Shown here piece after piece: positions 43,651-54,120 of a DNA stretch of 64,000 bases. Every line of letters begins with the position of its first letter. Position 1 is the first letter of the stretch. This DNA is from Phytophthora quininea (Eukaryota; Oomycota; Peronosporomycetes; Peronosporales; Peronosporaceae), in the NCBI GenBank assembly GCA_011947345.1, contig JAAVTG010000538.1:806001-870000 (forward strand), in the 5' to 3' direction. A program made the translations under genes and the position numbers. A model generated the notes under the pieces. The model made no database searches. It saw only the letters and a list, made by a program, of their open reading frames with translations, and was not told the origin of the DNA.

Positions 43651-44443
43651 GTGAAAGTCGTTAAAACGTGGATGCGTTTGCTTCTTACTAGTGCCGTGGC
43701 AAGTGAGAAAGTGGTCTTCGGAGCAAATGATGGACGAGATAAAGCGCACAACGGGACGAGAAGATCATTCTCGGATGGGCATCCGTTCTGGACAAGTATG
43801 CATCAGTGAGCTGCGGATGGATATTGTGATAAGGCAAATATGACCAAACCGTATCAAGAGTGGGATTTGTCACCTTTCCCGGTTCGACATGACGGCAATG
43901 TAATGAGGTCTTGTTAATAGCAACAGCACCTGGCCGATTGAGAGCCGGACGTACCTCTCTTGCAGAGATGTTGACGGCATGGGGAGTTCGTAAATGGTGT
44001 TGCCGCCGTCGTGCACGTGTATCACCGCAATAACTAACCTCCATCTTCAGCCCTCCAACTTCCACCGCCAACTTGCAACTACCAATGCTAATCTAAAACA
44101 ATACGTTAGTGATTCGTGATCAGCAAATCGCACTGCTGAACTCGACAACTTTATAAGGTTTATGTGCAGGTCCAGGTCCAGATCTGCCGGGGAAATCTGC
44201 ACGCCTGGGACGAACCAAATGGGTACGAGCCCAAAAATGTCGGTAACCGTTTCAGTCTCAGTTTGGAGCCAGTAGCTTGAAAAATACCGTTCTTGTCCGT
44301 ATTTAGCGTCGGTAATGAGCCGGTTTTGAAGTTCCTTCCGTAAATAGAGGGAACCTCTGTAGGCCCTCATGGGAGAGGGCGAAGGTTCTCCAGTTTGAAG
44401 CATTTCATTGGCTGTTTTACGGTGCGTTTTAGCGGGAAAAATC
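43651..44443. other. Intergenic region upstream of the hAT transposase
   Basis: No convincing gene. It holds the promoter of the RxLR effector on the left and the left inverted repeat of the putative hAT element (44204-44216) on the right. A minus-strand frame at 44047-44445 has no recognisable similarity. Confidence 0.4.
44204..44216 (+). repeat. Left inverted repeat of the putative hAT element
   Basis: CCTGGGACGAACC is the perfect inverted match of 48291-48303 and lies just outside the transposase gene. Outward of it GTG and an AT-rich block are shared imperfectly. The exact element ends and the expected 8-bp target duplication were not found. Confidence 0.4.
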
Positions 44444-46870
44444 ATGTCATGGGTTGCTAAAAGACGATTTGCTTCCTGCTATTGCGATCTTCAGCAGTCG
44501 CCCATGGAGCCCGAGGGAAGAAGACGTCGTGACGAGGCGAGTAGCGTCCCGATCGCTGTGCGGGAAGCCATCCAAGCCATTGTTCCTGATGCTGGCACGC
44601 AGATCCTTCCAGCGAAGCCAAACGAGACCTCGTTCGTGTACGACTGGGGCGTGCGGGTGGTCAGCACGTCCGACGAGAGCGCTACCGCTATCTGGATGTG
44701 CATGGCGAGCGAAACCTGCCGCACACAGCGCGCCAAGATATTGATGTCCGGTGGAAAGACATCTAAAGCAACTAACCACCTGAACAAGGCTCATGGTGTT
44801 GCTTCCGACAAGACCGCCAGCGAGGCGGGCAAGAAGCGGACACGCGAAGAAGAGCTAGCCATCTTGCGGCGAAGCCCACTGTTCCGCGACGACCCCGGTC
44901 GCGCGTACGTCCTGATCGAGACGATGCGTATCGTGAATAATAATCTCCCTTTCCGCATCGGAGAATATGAGGAGTCGCTGCTAATCCGCGATCTGGTGCT
45001 CAAGGAGGAGGCTCGGGTGGCCTTAAACGCCAAGGTCACCCGTCATTCTATCGTGGAGCTCTACGACGCGACTAAGCGTCAGATCAAGGCGATGCTGGCC
45101 GAAAACCGAATCGGATCAGCCAAGTGCTTCTCCATTGTGGGCGACTTTTGGACAGCGTCCGCGATGAACACCAAGTTCCTGGGGCTACGGCTGTATTTGG
45201 TGGATTCGTCGTTCGAGTTCAAATCGGTTCTGCTGGGAACCCGTCACTTCGCCCCACAATACGGGGAGCGGGATGGAGGAATACGTGGTCCTTTTACCGG
45301 TGGATTGGTGATGTCTTAGCAGACTTTGGTTTGAGTCGCCATGACCTCTTCGGCTCAACAAGCGACGGGGAAGTGACGTTAAGTGGATGATGACGACCGG
45401 TCTGAAGTTGTGTTGGGAATGGTGCGTACCGCATTTTACGCACGCGGCCACCAAGACTGCATTTGGTATCGTCGCTGACACCAGCACTTCCAAGAACCCA
45501 GCGATGACCGACATGCTGCGGCGAATTGTCAAGACCGTGTACCAGACGCAGCACGTCGAAGTAATGGGCACTCTGTTCAGTGAGTTATGCAGCGTCATGA
45601 CAGAGGATGATGTGAACGCCAAACAGCTAATCAACTTCCGCATTCACCGTTTCCTGGGCCTCGCGCGAGTCGTCCGGCGCATTTTACTACTTTGGGACCC
45701 ACTTGTGGCATGGTACGAAGAGAGAGCGGTTAAAGCCCGACGCGAAAATGTGGTTCCACCGGCGGCCTACCCGCTGGCTCGTGACAAAATGGAGCTCATC
45801 CAGGTGCTTTCGCTGCTCGAGCCGATCTTAATGCTCAATCACATTGGGCAGGCCGAGGCAGGAAACCAATGCAAGGTGCTCCTCGGGCTCTATAAGTTCC
45901 GAATCTCTCTGTTGGATGTCACTGCTCCTTTGAAGGACTGCCGATCGACCAAGACGGACAAACGATTTTTCAGGCCGGAAGATCTCTCAAATTTGGCGTC
46001 GACGACCCGTGCTCTTCTCCATAATGCTTTCCACCGAGTGTTTTTCCGGCGGTACACTGACCGCCATATCATGAACACTTGCTCCTACGCCTTCGAGATG
46101 CAATTACTACTGCACCCCAATTTCAAGAATCCCGATGGGGCGTTGAAGAAAGTGATCGTGAAATCTAACCTGCAAGCTGGAGCTTCGCAGCAGGTGGCCG
46201 ACCGTCACTACACTAAGGTTCGGCGTAAAGTTATCGACGGTGTCCGAAAAATCATGGAGGCGGTTGATACCCAGCCAACTTCACCCGGCATCGTTGCGCC
46301 ACCCCTGATGTCGTATTTTCTGAAGATGTCATGGAGCTATTCGCAGAGACGGCGGACGAGGTCGTACCACCGCCAGCGGAGACGCATAATGCAATGCACG
46401 AGCAGCGAGTTGATGAAGAGTTCGACCGCTGGCTTACAACCCCCACATCGCTGCGAGCTGTACGTCCAGGTGAAGTTGAGTCGGTCCTTAGCTTCTGGAA
46501 GCGCCAACAAGAGCAGGGTAACTTCCGACTTCTCCCTCTGGTGGCGCGTGTCCTGTTTTCAATGCCTTCGTCGTCGGCCCAAATTGAGAGGGACTTCGGA
46601 ACAGCCGGGAGAATGGTAACACCACAACGTAGCTCGTTGGCACCGTACAACGTGGACATGGCAACGTTTTTGAACTGTAACAGGAGCTATGTCGATATAA
46701 CGCAGTGTCCGAAGCTATCTCCGAACTCAGCAGAAGAACGATTGCCATCAAACGTTTTTGTGAACATGGTACAAGAGCTAGATGATGAGTTCGGGTCGCT
46801 GGCAAATCTTTTCTCGAGTGGAAGCATGGATTTAGGTCTCTCCGATAACGAGGATGCGGGTGAAGCCTAG
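44444..46870 (+). CDS. hAT-family transposase (three frame breaks)
   Basis: Start near 44444 (MSWVAKRRFA) or at 44504 (MEPEGRRRRD). A BED-type zinc finger with Cys pair and His pair lies in MCMASETCRTQR to NHLNKAHG (about 44700-44800). The catalytic domain has SIVGDFWTASAMNTKFLGLR with the first conserved Asp, and WCVPHFTHAATKTAFGIV. The C-terminus has the hAT dimerisation block PSSSAQIERDFGTAGRMV and FLNCNRSY. Breaks by one missing base occur at T4 (45292-45295), G4 (45367-45370) and T4 (46316-46319), all homopolymers, so the transposase may be intact and active. It ends in TAG 46868-46870. Confidence 0.8.
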
Positions 46871-46942
46871 CTGGAACGGAAGGTGCTGAGATGTACGTGT
46901 GTAAATGCATGCAATATATGTAGTTCATGGATATTAATGGTG

Positions 46943-48046
46943 TTAGCGTTTGAACCTAACTTTGCGTTTTGGGTCGAGCAATTCCGCCGCTCGAATAGCA
47001 GCACGAGCACGTACAGCTTCCTGTGCCTCTTGCCGAATACGATCCACTTTAGCTCGAGCTCTACGCTCCAGGAGCCGCTGAGCCCGAGCTGCTTCATCTT
47101 CTCGAACTTCATCCACTTGAGCTCGCGCCTTCCGCCCCAGCCGACATTGAGGTATTGGTCTCGACCTGGTGGGTGCGGCTGCTTTTCTTGCTGTATCTGT
47201 AGCTGACGTACACGCAGATGCGGTCGCCGTCACGGTGTTTAAACACATGGATCCTGTCGAGCTCACCTGCTGCGCCACCACCTCGCGAGCCTTGGTCTCT
47301 GCAGCGGTTTTGGCCACTATCACCACTTGACGAAGCCGCTCTTCGACACGGTCGGTAATATCTTCGCTCTCCTGCTCTTGACGCTTCCGTGTTGCGCTAT
47401 CGTACTGGTCAAGAATTCCTCGAACCAACTCGACAACGCGTGTTTCTGATCGAGCGATAGAATCCTGGCGAGCACCATGGCGATATTTTAGCTCACCTCT
47501 CACGAACTCACGCGCGTTATCTTCTGCGCGCTGAACGGCGACCTGGAACCGATCTTCGACGTACTTGAAGACGTCGTGGCGCAAATCCTGGAAGCGCTGG
47601 TCAGCGCGCATGGTGACCTCCTGTTCAATGTGTTGAAGAGCAGCGTGCATGCGCTGCTCCACGAGTTGATGCAGCACAGCTTGATCGGCCAATTGGGCCT
47701 CTGCAAAGGCCCTAGCTTGTTCCTGGGCTCCATGTTGGAGCTGCTGGAGGACATCTTGGATGCGCGCGTCGACGCGGAGCTCCAGTGTCGATGGGTCCCC
47801 GTAGGTCTGCTGGATGGCGAGGACAAGTGCGTTGCTTCGCGCTTCTGCCTCCTCTCGCGCAGCCGCAACGCGCTGCTCGATGAAGCGCTGCTGATCTTCT
47901 TCGTGGAGAGACTGCCGCTGCTGAAGCTGGGCCTGATGCTCTGCGATGCTGTTTGCCTGCGCCGACACATGGGCGAGCGCCAACCCAAGCTTTTCACCGT
48001 CGATGCGGTAGTGCTCTGGCAGCTCGATGATCGGGAGGTCGTCCAT
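46943..48046 (-). CDS. Ala/Gln/Arg-rich coiled-coil protein inside the putative hAT element
   Basis: An intact frame of 367 residues (MDDLPIIELPEHYRIDGEKL). It is almost entirely charged heptad helix (QLQQRQSLHEEDQQRFIEQR, RRARAKVDRIRQEAQEAVRA), with no membrane segment and a basic C-terminus ending DPKRKVRFKR. It converges on the transposase with 72 bases between stops and lies inside the inverted repeats at 44204 and 48291. It may be the second, non-transposase ORF of the element or a captured host gene. I do not recognise the family. Confidence 0.55.
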   Translation of the reverse strand: MDDLPIIELPEHYRIDGEKLGLALAHVSAQANSIAEHQAQLQQRQSLHEEDQQRFIEQRVAAAREEAEARSNALVLAIQQTYGDPSTLELRVDARIQDVLQQLQHGAQEQARAFAEAQLADQAVLHQLVEQRMHAALQHIEQEVTMRADQRFQDLRHDVFKYVEDRFQVAVQRAEDNAREFVRGELKYRHGARQDSIARSETRVVELVRGILDQYDSATRKRQEQESEDITDRVEERLRQVVIVAKTAAETKAREVVAQQVSSTGSMCLNTVTATASACTSATDTARKAAAPTRSRPIPQCRLGRKARAQVDEVREDEAARAQRLLERRARAKVDRIRQEAQEAVRARAAIRAAELLDPKRKVRFKR

Positions 48047-48290
48047 CGGGGCGAAATTCTAACGATGTTGAAGTCGCCGACGTCCTGCAAAATGTCGGAA
48101 GCGCAGAACTAAATCTCTGGTAGCCATAATAGTTATGGCCAATGACATTTGAGCAAGTTAGCCAATGAGAATCGCGGATTTATGGAACGAGCCAGGTTCC
48201 CTCCCAGGTTCCGTTCGTTGACTTTTGCGGGAACCCGGCTCCCTGCCTGGTTCGGGTTCAAAAAACCCAGTAGAACCATGGTTCTGGTTC

Positions 48291-48303
48291 GGTTCGTCCC
48301 AGG
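48291..48303 (+). repeat. Right inverted repeat of the putative hAT element
   Basis: GGTTCGTCCCAGG, inverse of 44204-44216. It is followed by CAGGGGTGGAAATC-like sequence (from 48300), which is similar to the typical terminal repeat of hAT elements (CAGGGGTGG). Confidence 0.4.
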
Positions 48304-49232
48304 GGTGGAAATCTGTACCTTGTCAGAAGTGGGAAAAGTGGAAAACATGATAACATTGGCGGCTTGGGTAAGTTAATCACCTAAAAGAGCGATATGTTGC
48401 CACTGCCTGCAGTGTCAAAGATCCTCGAGCTCCACTCAACGAAGCGGTCTTCCAGCTGTCGATAATCTTTGTAAAAACACAAAACGGCGTTGGCTTCTCG
48501 TGCGACGCCGCGAAGAGCGTACAAAAGAACCTCAACACCAAGTTTGGCGAACAAGATGCCACCTTCGTGGAGAGATATTGCCGGACTCGAAAGCTTAAAC
48601 AACGTAGTCATCTTTTATTCGCAACTCTGGGGCATGTTGTTTGCATTTCAGTAGCCGGATTTTGCTAACGTCGTAGAAACCCGATCAGCGCTGTTATCTT
48701 GGAAAGCTACATCTCATTAAGAACTTCTTCAAACACCAACTGAATCGCTAGATCGAGTTGGTGTTATGGAGGGGTGCACTGCGTAGGGGACTTGAAGAGT
48801 AGAGCTTGAGTGGAAGAAGGTAAAAGAAGAAGTGATATTATGCATTAAATGAACTGCTTTGGGAGCAGGACACGTGTTACAACAATTGCAGTGACTGCCA
48901 ACCGTTAAATGCTGCAGTCATTGAGTCACATGAGGATTGACAAGCACTTCAGTTTGTATAGGATAAGATCGGTGTTAATCAATACAAACTTCAAGTGGGC
49001 ATGACGAGCCTCAAACTCAACAGGTGTGAACCGCAGTGGGAAAATCTGCAAAAGTCACGTTTCCAACTTCTGGACGGCTGGTAAAGTCGGGAAGGATTCG
49101 AGTGTTCCTAATGCCCACTGTGACTTTTTGTGTTTTTTTGCCATCCATTGTGGATGTGCTGTCTGACGTTCTTGAGACCTCATTTCATTTACTACTTCGC
49201 AACAAAGGAAGAACTGGGTAGCGGAAAACTCG
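48304..49232. other. Mostly noncoding, with small coding-like fragments
   Basis: A minus-strand frame 48611-48381 (MTTLFKLSSPAISLHEGGIL, then EVLLYALRGVAREANAVLCF) has protein-like composition but no family I know. A perfect 10-base inverted repeat (AACACCAACT and AGTTGGTGTT) around 48733-48768 could form a hairpin. Otherwise nothing recognisable. Confidence 0.35.
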
Positions 49233-49690
49233 GTGGCGATAATGTGGTCGCGTGATAAGCTCAAATTGTCTGCGCAGCCTCGCTACAGCCTTTGTGCGGC
49301 GTGGTTGTTATCACATGCTCTAGACTGTGGCACGCACTTAGGCAGGTCTTATGTGGACGTCCGGAACAGATTCTACGATAATGGCGCTGTTCACAATTAC
49401 CATTTGCTTGCTATACCGCTGTACGAGCAGCATACCGCAGCCAACATTTTCAAACATTGCTAGATGCGGTAACACCCCAATCTCGCGACCAGCTTCTGGG
49501 TGTGGCTAACGACGGCGGCCCGATCATGATCGGACAGGTTAGTGGCTTTGCAACAAGAATGGAAAAGGAAGCTCGTCACGATGGCGTTCGAGTATGGTTT
49601 CGAGGTGCTCTGCCTATGACTATTATCCTACATGTAGTACCGGTACCTGAAAATGTTCGTGTTCCAGCAAGAAGGCAACAAGGTTTGTTG
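49233..49690 (+). pseudogene. Transposase remnant interrupted by the retrotransposon
   Basis: The frame at 49233 (VRNRFYDNGAVHNYHLLAIP, then LYEQHTAANIFKH) continues after a shift near 49460 into LDAVTPQSRDQLLGVANDGG, IMIGQVSGFATRMEKEARHD and VWFRGALPM. This order (His-Leu-Leu-Ala-Ile-Pro, then gap, then a Gly-x-x-x-Asp-Gly strand, then GFATRM) is what I expect of an oomycete hAT-like transposase core. The remnant ends at the insertion site of the LTR element at 49691-49695. I could not find its continuation on the far side at 55347. Confidence 0.5.
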
Positions 49691-49695
49691 TTGCC
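49691..49695 (+). repeat. Target-site duplication, left (TTGCC)
   Basis: TTGCC directly precedes the left LTR and is repeated at 55342-55346 directly after the right LTR, as expected for a 5-bp integrase staggered cut. Confidence 0.93.
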
Positions 49696-49862
49696 TGTTG
49701 TTTGTCGCCCTTGATCAAAAGTAGAAGTCAGTATATTAGCTTAGCCTGCGTTCGACTACAGCTACCTATGTATGCTTCGTTCGTTTCGAAACCAATGCGC
49801 CGTGGCTTTTGGGGCTGCAACCCCGCTGCCGTGGCGCTTGTGGCGCTCGCCGCGCTACAACA
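49696..49862 (-). repeat. 3' LTR (167 bp)
   Basis: Begins TGTTG and ends CAACA, a 5-base terminal inverted repeat with the TG-CA ends typical of LTRs. Identical over all 167 bases to 55175-55341. It is the 3' LTR because the element reads on the minus strand. It contains GGGGCTGCAACCCC (49811-49824), an interrupted palindrome. Confidence 0.95.
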
Positions 49863-49874
49863 CTTCCCCTCTGC
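49863..49874 (-). other. Polypurine tract of the retrotransposon
   Basis: On the minus strand GCAGAGGGGAAG directly abuts the 3' LTR, where the plus-strand primer for reverse transcription is expected. Position and composition fit. Confidence 0.8.
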
Positions 49875-50027
49875 GAAGCCTGTGTATAAAAGTCAGTATG
49901 CAATGTGGCGTCACGTTACGCCACCGTCGGGTCACCTTCGTGTTACACGCAATGACCCCTCCTGCACCACCGGAAAGCTGCAACCAGGTCAAGTCAACTT
50001 CAACTTGGCAGCAGCAACCGAGTATCG

Positions 50028-51817
50028 CTACAGAGACAAGCCCAGTGCTTCACCCAGTGCTTGCGCTGCACCTTCATCGTGATGAGAGCGCACGAAAGCT
50101 TTCACCGCGGCCGGGACGTCCTGGACCAGTACGACTGCCGGTTCCCACGAGTCTTCGGCAACGTCCAGACCGCGCCAACGCACCAGCAGTTCATGACGCT
50201 TCTCCTTAGTATTGTATCGTGCGGACAAAAACGAGTCCACCACGTGGCCCTCGCTATTGTGAGCGACGTGCCGCAGCAGGTCCTCCGTGACCGCTAACGA
50301 GCTGTCCGCGTAGAACTTTAAACGGCTAGCGTGTGCTTCTCTACGCTCGCCCGTGACCAGGTTTTCAATTTCAAAGATCCAGTTCGAGGCTGCTGCTGTG
50401 ACCTGGGCGGGTCTGCACCACTTCACGCGTAGCTTGGCTCGAGTATGCTGCCAAACATCGGCATAAAGTACGAAATCGCCGACATCAAATTGCGGCATGG
50501 TGGTGCCTTTTTGCCATCGCGGTGTTTTTGCTAGCCGCCCTTTTTTCTTGTTCGCTGTGACTGTGCGCTTGTGCATGTCGGCCAGCACAGCTTGCAGACG
50601 AGCGACGTTCACCTTCCTGCTGCTCTTAAATTCCTCTAGAGTAGCCACCTCTACTGGCTCTGGAACTGCAATGGGGTCCGTGGGGTTCATGGCCCTCAAC
50701 CCCGTCATGGCTGTCACGGGGGCCACTCCATCAATAGTCGAGCAAGGAGAATGATTTAGAATCATCTGAACAATTTTAATCACGCGGGGCCAGTCTGTCG
50801 GCTGCAGTCGCCACTCAGACAGCAGCGCCCTGCAGCACCGCAAGACCTCGCGGTTAACCACTTCCACAGTGCCGTTCACCCACGGGCAACGAGCTGTTGT
50901 AAAGTGATGGTGAGCTCCCATTGCGTGTTGCATGTCCTCAATTATTTTGTTCTTAAAGTGTGTGCCTTGGTCTGTCACCCAAAACGGCACACACCAAAGC
51001 TTGCAAACCACCCCATAAGAAATTCAAAAGTGTTCTCGGCTGTTGCCGCGTCAGTAGGCATTAACCAGACAAATTTCGAGGCATCGTCCTTTATAACCAG
51101 TACATATTGCAGTTCTGAATCACTCTTGCCCATGTACAGGTAATCCCAATGAATCACCTCATTGGGTTTGTCCGCGTGGACAGCTTCACCAAGTGGACGC
51201 GGCATTGGAGGACCTCCCGTTGAGCTAGCACAGTGTAAGCAACGTTTCACAAAAACCACGTCTTCCTTCAAGCTCTTCCAATAGAACTTAGAAGCAATCG
51301 TCGAGTGAGTCACACCTGCAGCCCGGTGTCCTGCTACACCGAAATGCCCCACGACACAAATGCGGAGCTGCAGCTCCGACATCTCATCAGGAATCCAGAT
51401 CTTATCTCCATCCACCCGCCAGATACTGTCGTCGTCCGCCTTACTGGCTCCCTCGGGCGGTAATGCAGCATCCTGAGCCCGTTGAATCTCCACGAGTGAT
51501 GGCCACGCGAACCCCGAGTCCAACTGCGGCGATAATGGCATTTGCAGGTGTCGGATTGCACAAATAGTTAGGAAACTAGAGCCCCATCTGGATAGTAGAT
51601 CGGCCCATACATTTTCGTCTCCAGCGATATCGAAAATATCGTAGCGGTAGGCCATCAGCAGTAGCGACCAGCGATGCAGCTTGTCGGCCGTGTACTTGGG
51701 TACTGCGCTGGATACCCCATGCGGATCAAAAATGTACCTCAAGTTTCGATGGTCTGTGAAAAGAGCGAAGCCATCAGCCCTGTGCAACAGGTAGTCCGCC
51801 CTACGGCAAGTCTCCAC
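50028..51817 (-). CDS. Retrotransposon RNase H, integrase and chromodomain (part of Pol)
   Basis: The frame from 51817 shows the RNase H strand FALFTDHRNLRYIFDPH, a zinc-binding HHCC-like region (FVKRCLHCASSTG) and the integrase core (IHWDYLYMGKSDSELQYV, with Asp). A missing base in T4 (plus-strand A4, 50991-50994) leads to the rest: FWVTDQGTHFKNKIIEDMQH with the second Asp, the third conserved acidic residue near WVNGTVEVVNREV, and a C-terminal chromodomain (HVVDSFLSARYNTKEKRHEL then LVRWRGLDVAEDSWEPA). Chromodomains direct insertion to modified histones. It is fused by frame break at about 51833 to the RT part, so one Pol is expected. Confidence 0.9.
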
Positions 51818-54120
51818 TATCGCGTAAGCTTCTTTTCAACTATAGCCCAGCGCTTAGCTGATCCCGAGAAAGTCCCGCTCAGCATCATTAAAGGTTGATG
51901 TTCTTGCTCGCCAAGTGGTCGGTGCTGCTGCTCCAACGGTATCTGAGTCACTGCTGCACCCCAGTGCAGGTCACTGGCATCTGTGAAGACGCACAAGCGC
52001 TTATCCGGGTCTGGGTGAGCCAACTGCAACGCCTTGCTCAACGCACTTTTGCAACGCTCAAAGCACTCTTGGTGTTCCCGACCCCAGCCGGTTTCACTTA
52101 GAGCCACCTTGCGTACGAGCTGCTTCTTCCGACCACCCGCTTTGTTGTAGACTTCCTCCATGAGTAGTACTAGCGGATGAACTAACTTGTTATAGGCTGG
52201 TAATGAGCTGCGCATCCAGTTCAGAGCGCATATAAACTGCTGCAACTCGTTCCCAGCTGATGGCGGCGGTAGGCGCATCAGTGCCTCAATTCGGGCGGGG
52301 TCGTGGCGTACACCATCGCCCGACACCATGCGTCCGCACCACAGTGCTTCACGCAAGTAGAAAGCACATTTCGATGGATTCAGCTTAAGTCCTTTACTAG
52401 CGCAAATTTCTAGCACTTTCACCAGCAACTGCAACAGGCCATCATCATCCTTCTCGTATCCCAGGAGATCGTCAATCCAGATGAGCAACCCGTTGTTAAA
52501 TACCTCCGCGAACATGGCTTGCACTGTCGACTGAACATGAGCCACACTATTGGTTCCTCCCATGAGAACACGCGTGGGTGTGACCACTCCGTCCTCCGTG
52601 AGAATAGAATAAATCTCCTGGCAGTGAGCCGCCATCGCGAATTGAAAGAACCCCTTAAAGAAATCTAGCGAGAAGTAACGAGATGATCCTCGGAGGCGGT
52701 CGAATTCAACCTCGAGAATCGGCATCGGCCACACGACCTGTTCCACTTTCTCGTTTGCTAGTTTTACATCCACAGTCATCCGGAAATTCCCCACTCCTGG
52801 CTTCCGCACAATGTGGGGAGGCGAGCACCACTTACTCTGTGGGTTTCTGTAACACAAGCCCGCTTCCAGCAATTCACTTATGTGCTGCTTCAAGAATTCA
52901 CGGTGTTCTGGCGAATAGCGCCGCGCCCGGCACCGTACTGGAAGAGCTCCCGGTTTTAGCGATATCTCCATCGCTGGCATGTCAACGGGTGGGTCCTTCC
53001 CGATTTTCAGTCTGAACACGTCTTTAAATTTCATTAGCACCACGCGCAGCTGCTCTACATACTCGCGGGACGCTCCAGCTTCTCTTACATCAGCCAGCTT
53101 CTTTTCCAACTCCATGGCCACCTCGTCCACTTCTGATGTGGCTGTGTCGTCGAATCTCGGAAAACACGCACGATCTTCGTCATCTTGCATTTGTATTTCC
53201 TCAAGCGTGGGCTCGATCGCCGACGGCGACCCAGAGTATGCAAGAACCTTTGAGAACCCCTGTTCACAGTCGTCTTCAACATCCCCCATGTCCCAGACTT
53301 CCTGTAAACTCTGAGCCGCTGCAATCAATTTTTTCGAGCTGTAGCCTAAACGCTCCATGATGTAGTACGAAAGCAGTAAATCACCAACCCCAGGCGGAAG
53401 GCGGTCCTCCGTGACCCAACAAATCACGTTCCTCAAAATCAAAGGTCCTCCTGGAGTCCTAAAGCGCAAATTCAGCTTGGCCTTAGATTTAACAGGTACT
53501 GGCTTAGCCCCCACGCCTGTCACGCTTGACGGCTCTGCTAACGACTGCATCTCCACCTCTCCTCCGGCCGACTTCAAGTCTCTAAGCAATTTCATTGTCA
53601 CCAAAGAAACGGATGCAGCACTGTCGGGAGTGATTAGAGTCTCCACCACTCCCATCACTAGACATGGTATCGATGCAGACGACTCATGCGTTGCTCTTTC
53701 GCAAACAGCCGCCAAGACGGGTTTCATCACCTTCTTTCCCATGCTCTTCTCATATATTTCCTTTGCCTCCAGTGGACTAGCAATGTTGGGGCATTGGAAA
53801 ACTCCATGAGTCGGATCGCCACATTTAAAACACTTTTTGTCCGGCTTGTCTGTCTTAGAGGGCACCGGAAGCTTCGCCTTGCGCATCGGAGTCGCTGACT
53901 TAGCCTCGCACGGTGTGGCTTTATCTCCTCCAGGTCCTCGTATGCCCTTCTTCCCTGGTCCGGTCGATCCGAACGTTGGTGACGAGTTAAAGCTACTCTT
54001 TGTTGCCGAGTGCACCGCGATGTGCGCCTCGAACCGCATGAACCCTTCGAGTTCCGTGCGAAGCCACTTCAGGAACGCTTGAATATTTGACTTCGTTGTC
54101 TTGTGCGTTTGACGCCCTAA
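51817..54120 (-). CDS. Retrotransposon nucleocapsid, protease and reverse transcriptase
   Basis: Downstream of the Gag stop, in the same frame, lies a zinc knuckle CFKCGDPTHGVFQC (about 53,800), a protease-like segment (CLVMGVVETLITPDSAASVS, where the usual DTGA appears as DSAA) and the RT: WCSPPHIVRKPGVGNFRMTV, VWPMPILEVEFDRLRGSSRY, LDFFKGFFQFAMAA and LLIWIDDLLGY, the catalytic IDD box near 52,470. A missing A at A4 (plus-strand T4, 51833-51836) joins it to RNase H. I cannot decide whether Gag and Pol are one polyprotein. Confidence 0.9.
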   Translation of the reverse strand, partial: LGRQTHKTTKSNIQAFLKWLRTELEGFMRFEAHIAVHSATKSSFNSSPTFGSTGPGKKGIRGPGGDKATPCEAKSATPMRKAKLPVPSKTDKPDKKCFKCGDPTHGVFQCPNIASPLEAKEIYEKSMGKKVMKPVLAAVCERATHESSASIPCLVMGVVETLITPDSAASVSLVTMKLLRDLKSAGGEVEMQSLAEPSSVTGVGAKPVPVKSKAKLNLRFRTPGGPLILRNVICWVTEDRLPPGVGDLLLSYYIMERLGYSSKKLIAAAQSLQEVWDMGDVEDDCEQGFSKVLAYSGSPSAIEPTLEEIQMQDDEDRACFPRFDDTATSEVDEVAMELEKKLADVREAGASREYVEQLRVVLMKFKDVFRLKIGKDPPVDMPAMEISLKPGALPVRCRARRYSPEHREFLKQHISELLEAGLCYRNPQSKWCSPPHIVRKPGVGNFRMTVDVKLANEKVEQVVWPMPILEVEFDRLRGSSRYFSLDFFKGFFQFAMAAHCQEIYSILTEDGVVTPTRVLMGGTNSVAHVQSTVQAMFAEVFNNGLLIWIDDLLGYEKDDDGLLQLLVKVLEICASKGLKLNPSKCAFYLREALWCGRMVSGDGVRHDPARIEALMRLPPPSAGNELQQFICALNWMRSSLPAYNKLVHPLVLLMEEVYNKAGGRKKQLVRKVALSETGWGREHQECFERCKSALSKALQLAHPDPDKRLCVFTDASDLHWGAAVTQIPLEQQHRPLGEQEHQPLMMLSGTFSGSAKRWAIVEKKLTR

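Noticed and set aside
47576..48112. Plus-strand frame opposite the coiled-coil ORF
   Set aside because: A Leu/Cys-rich shadow of the heptad-repeat gene on the minus strand.
48733..48768. Short hairpin as a transcription terminator or small RNA gene
   Set aside because: Factor-independent terminators are a bacterial feature and no transcript is indicated; reported only as an inverted repeat.
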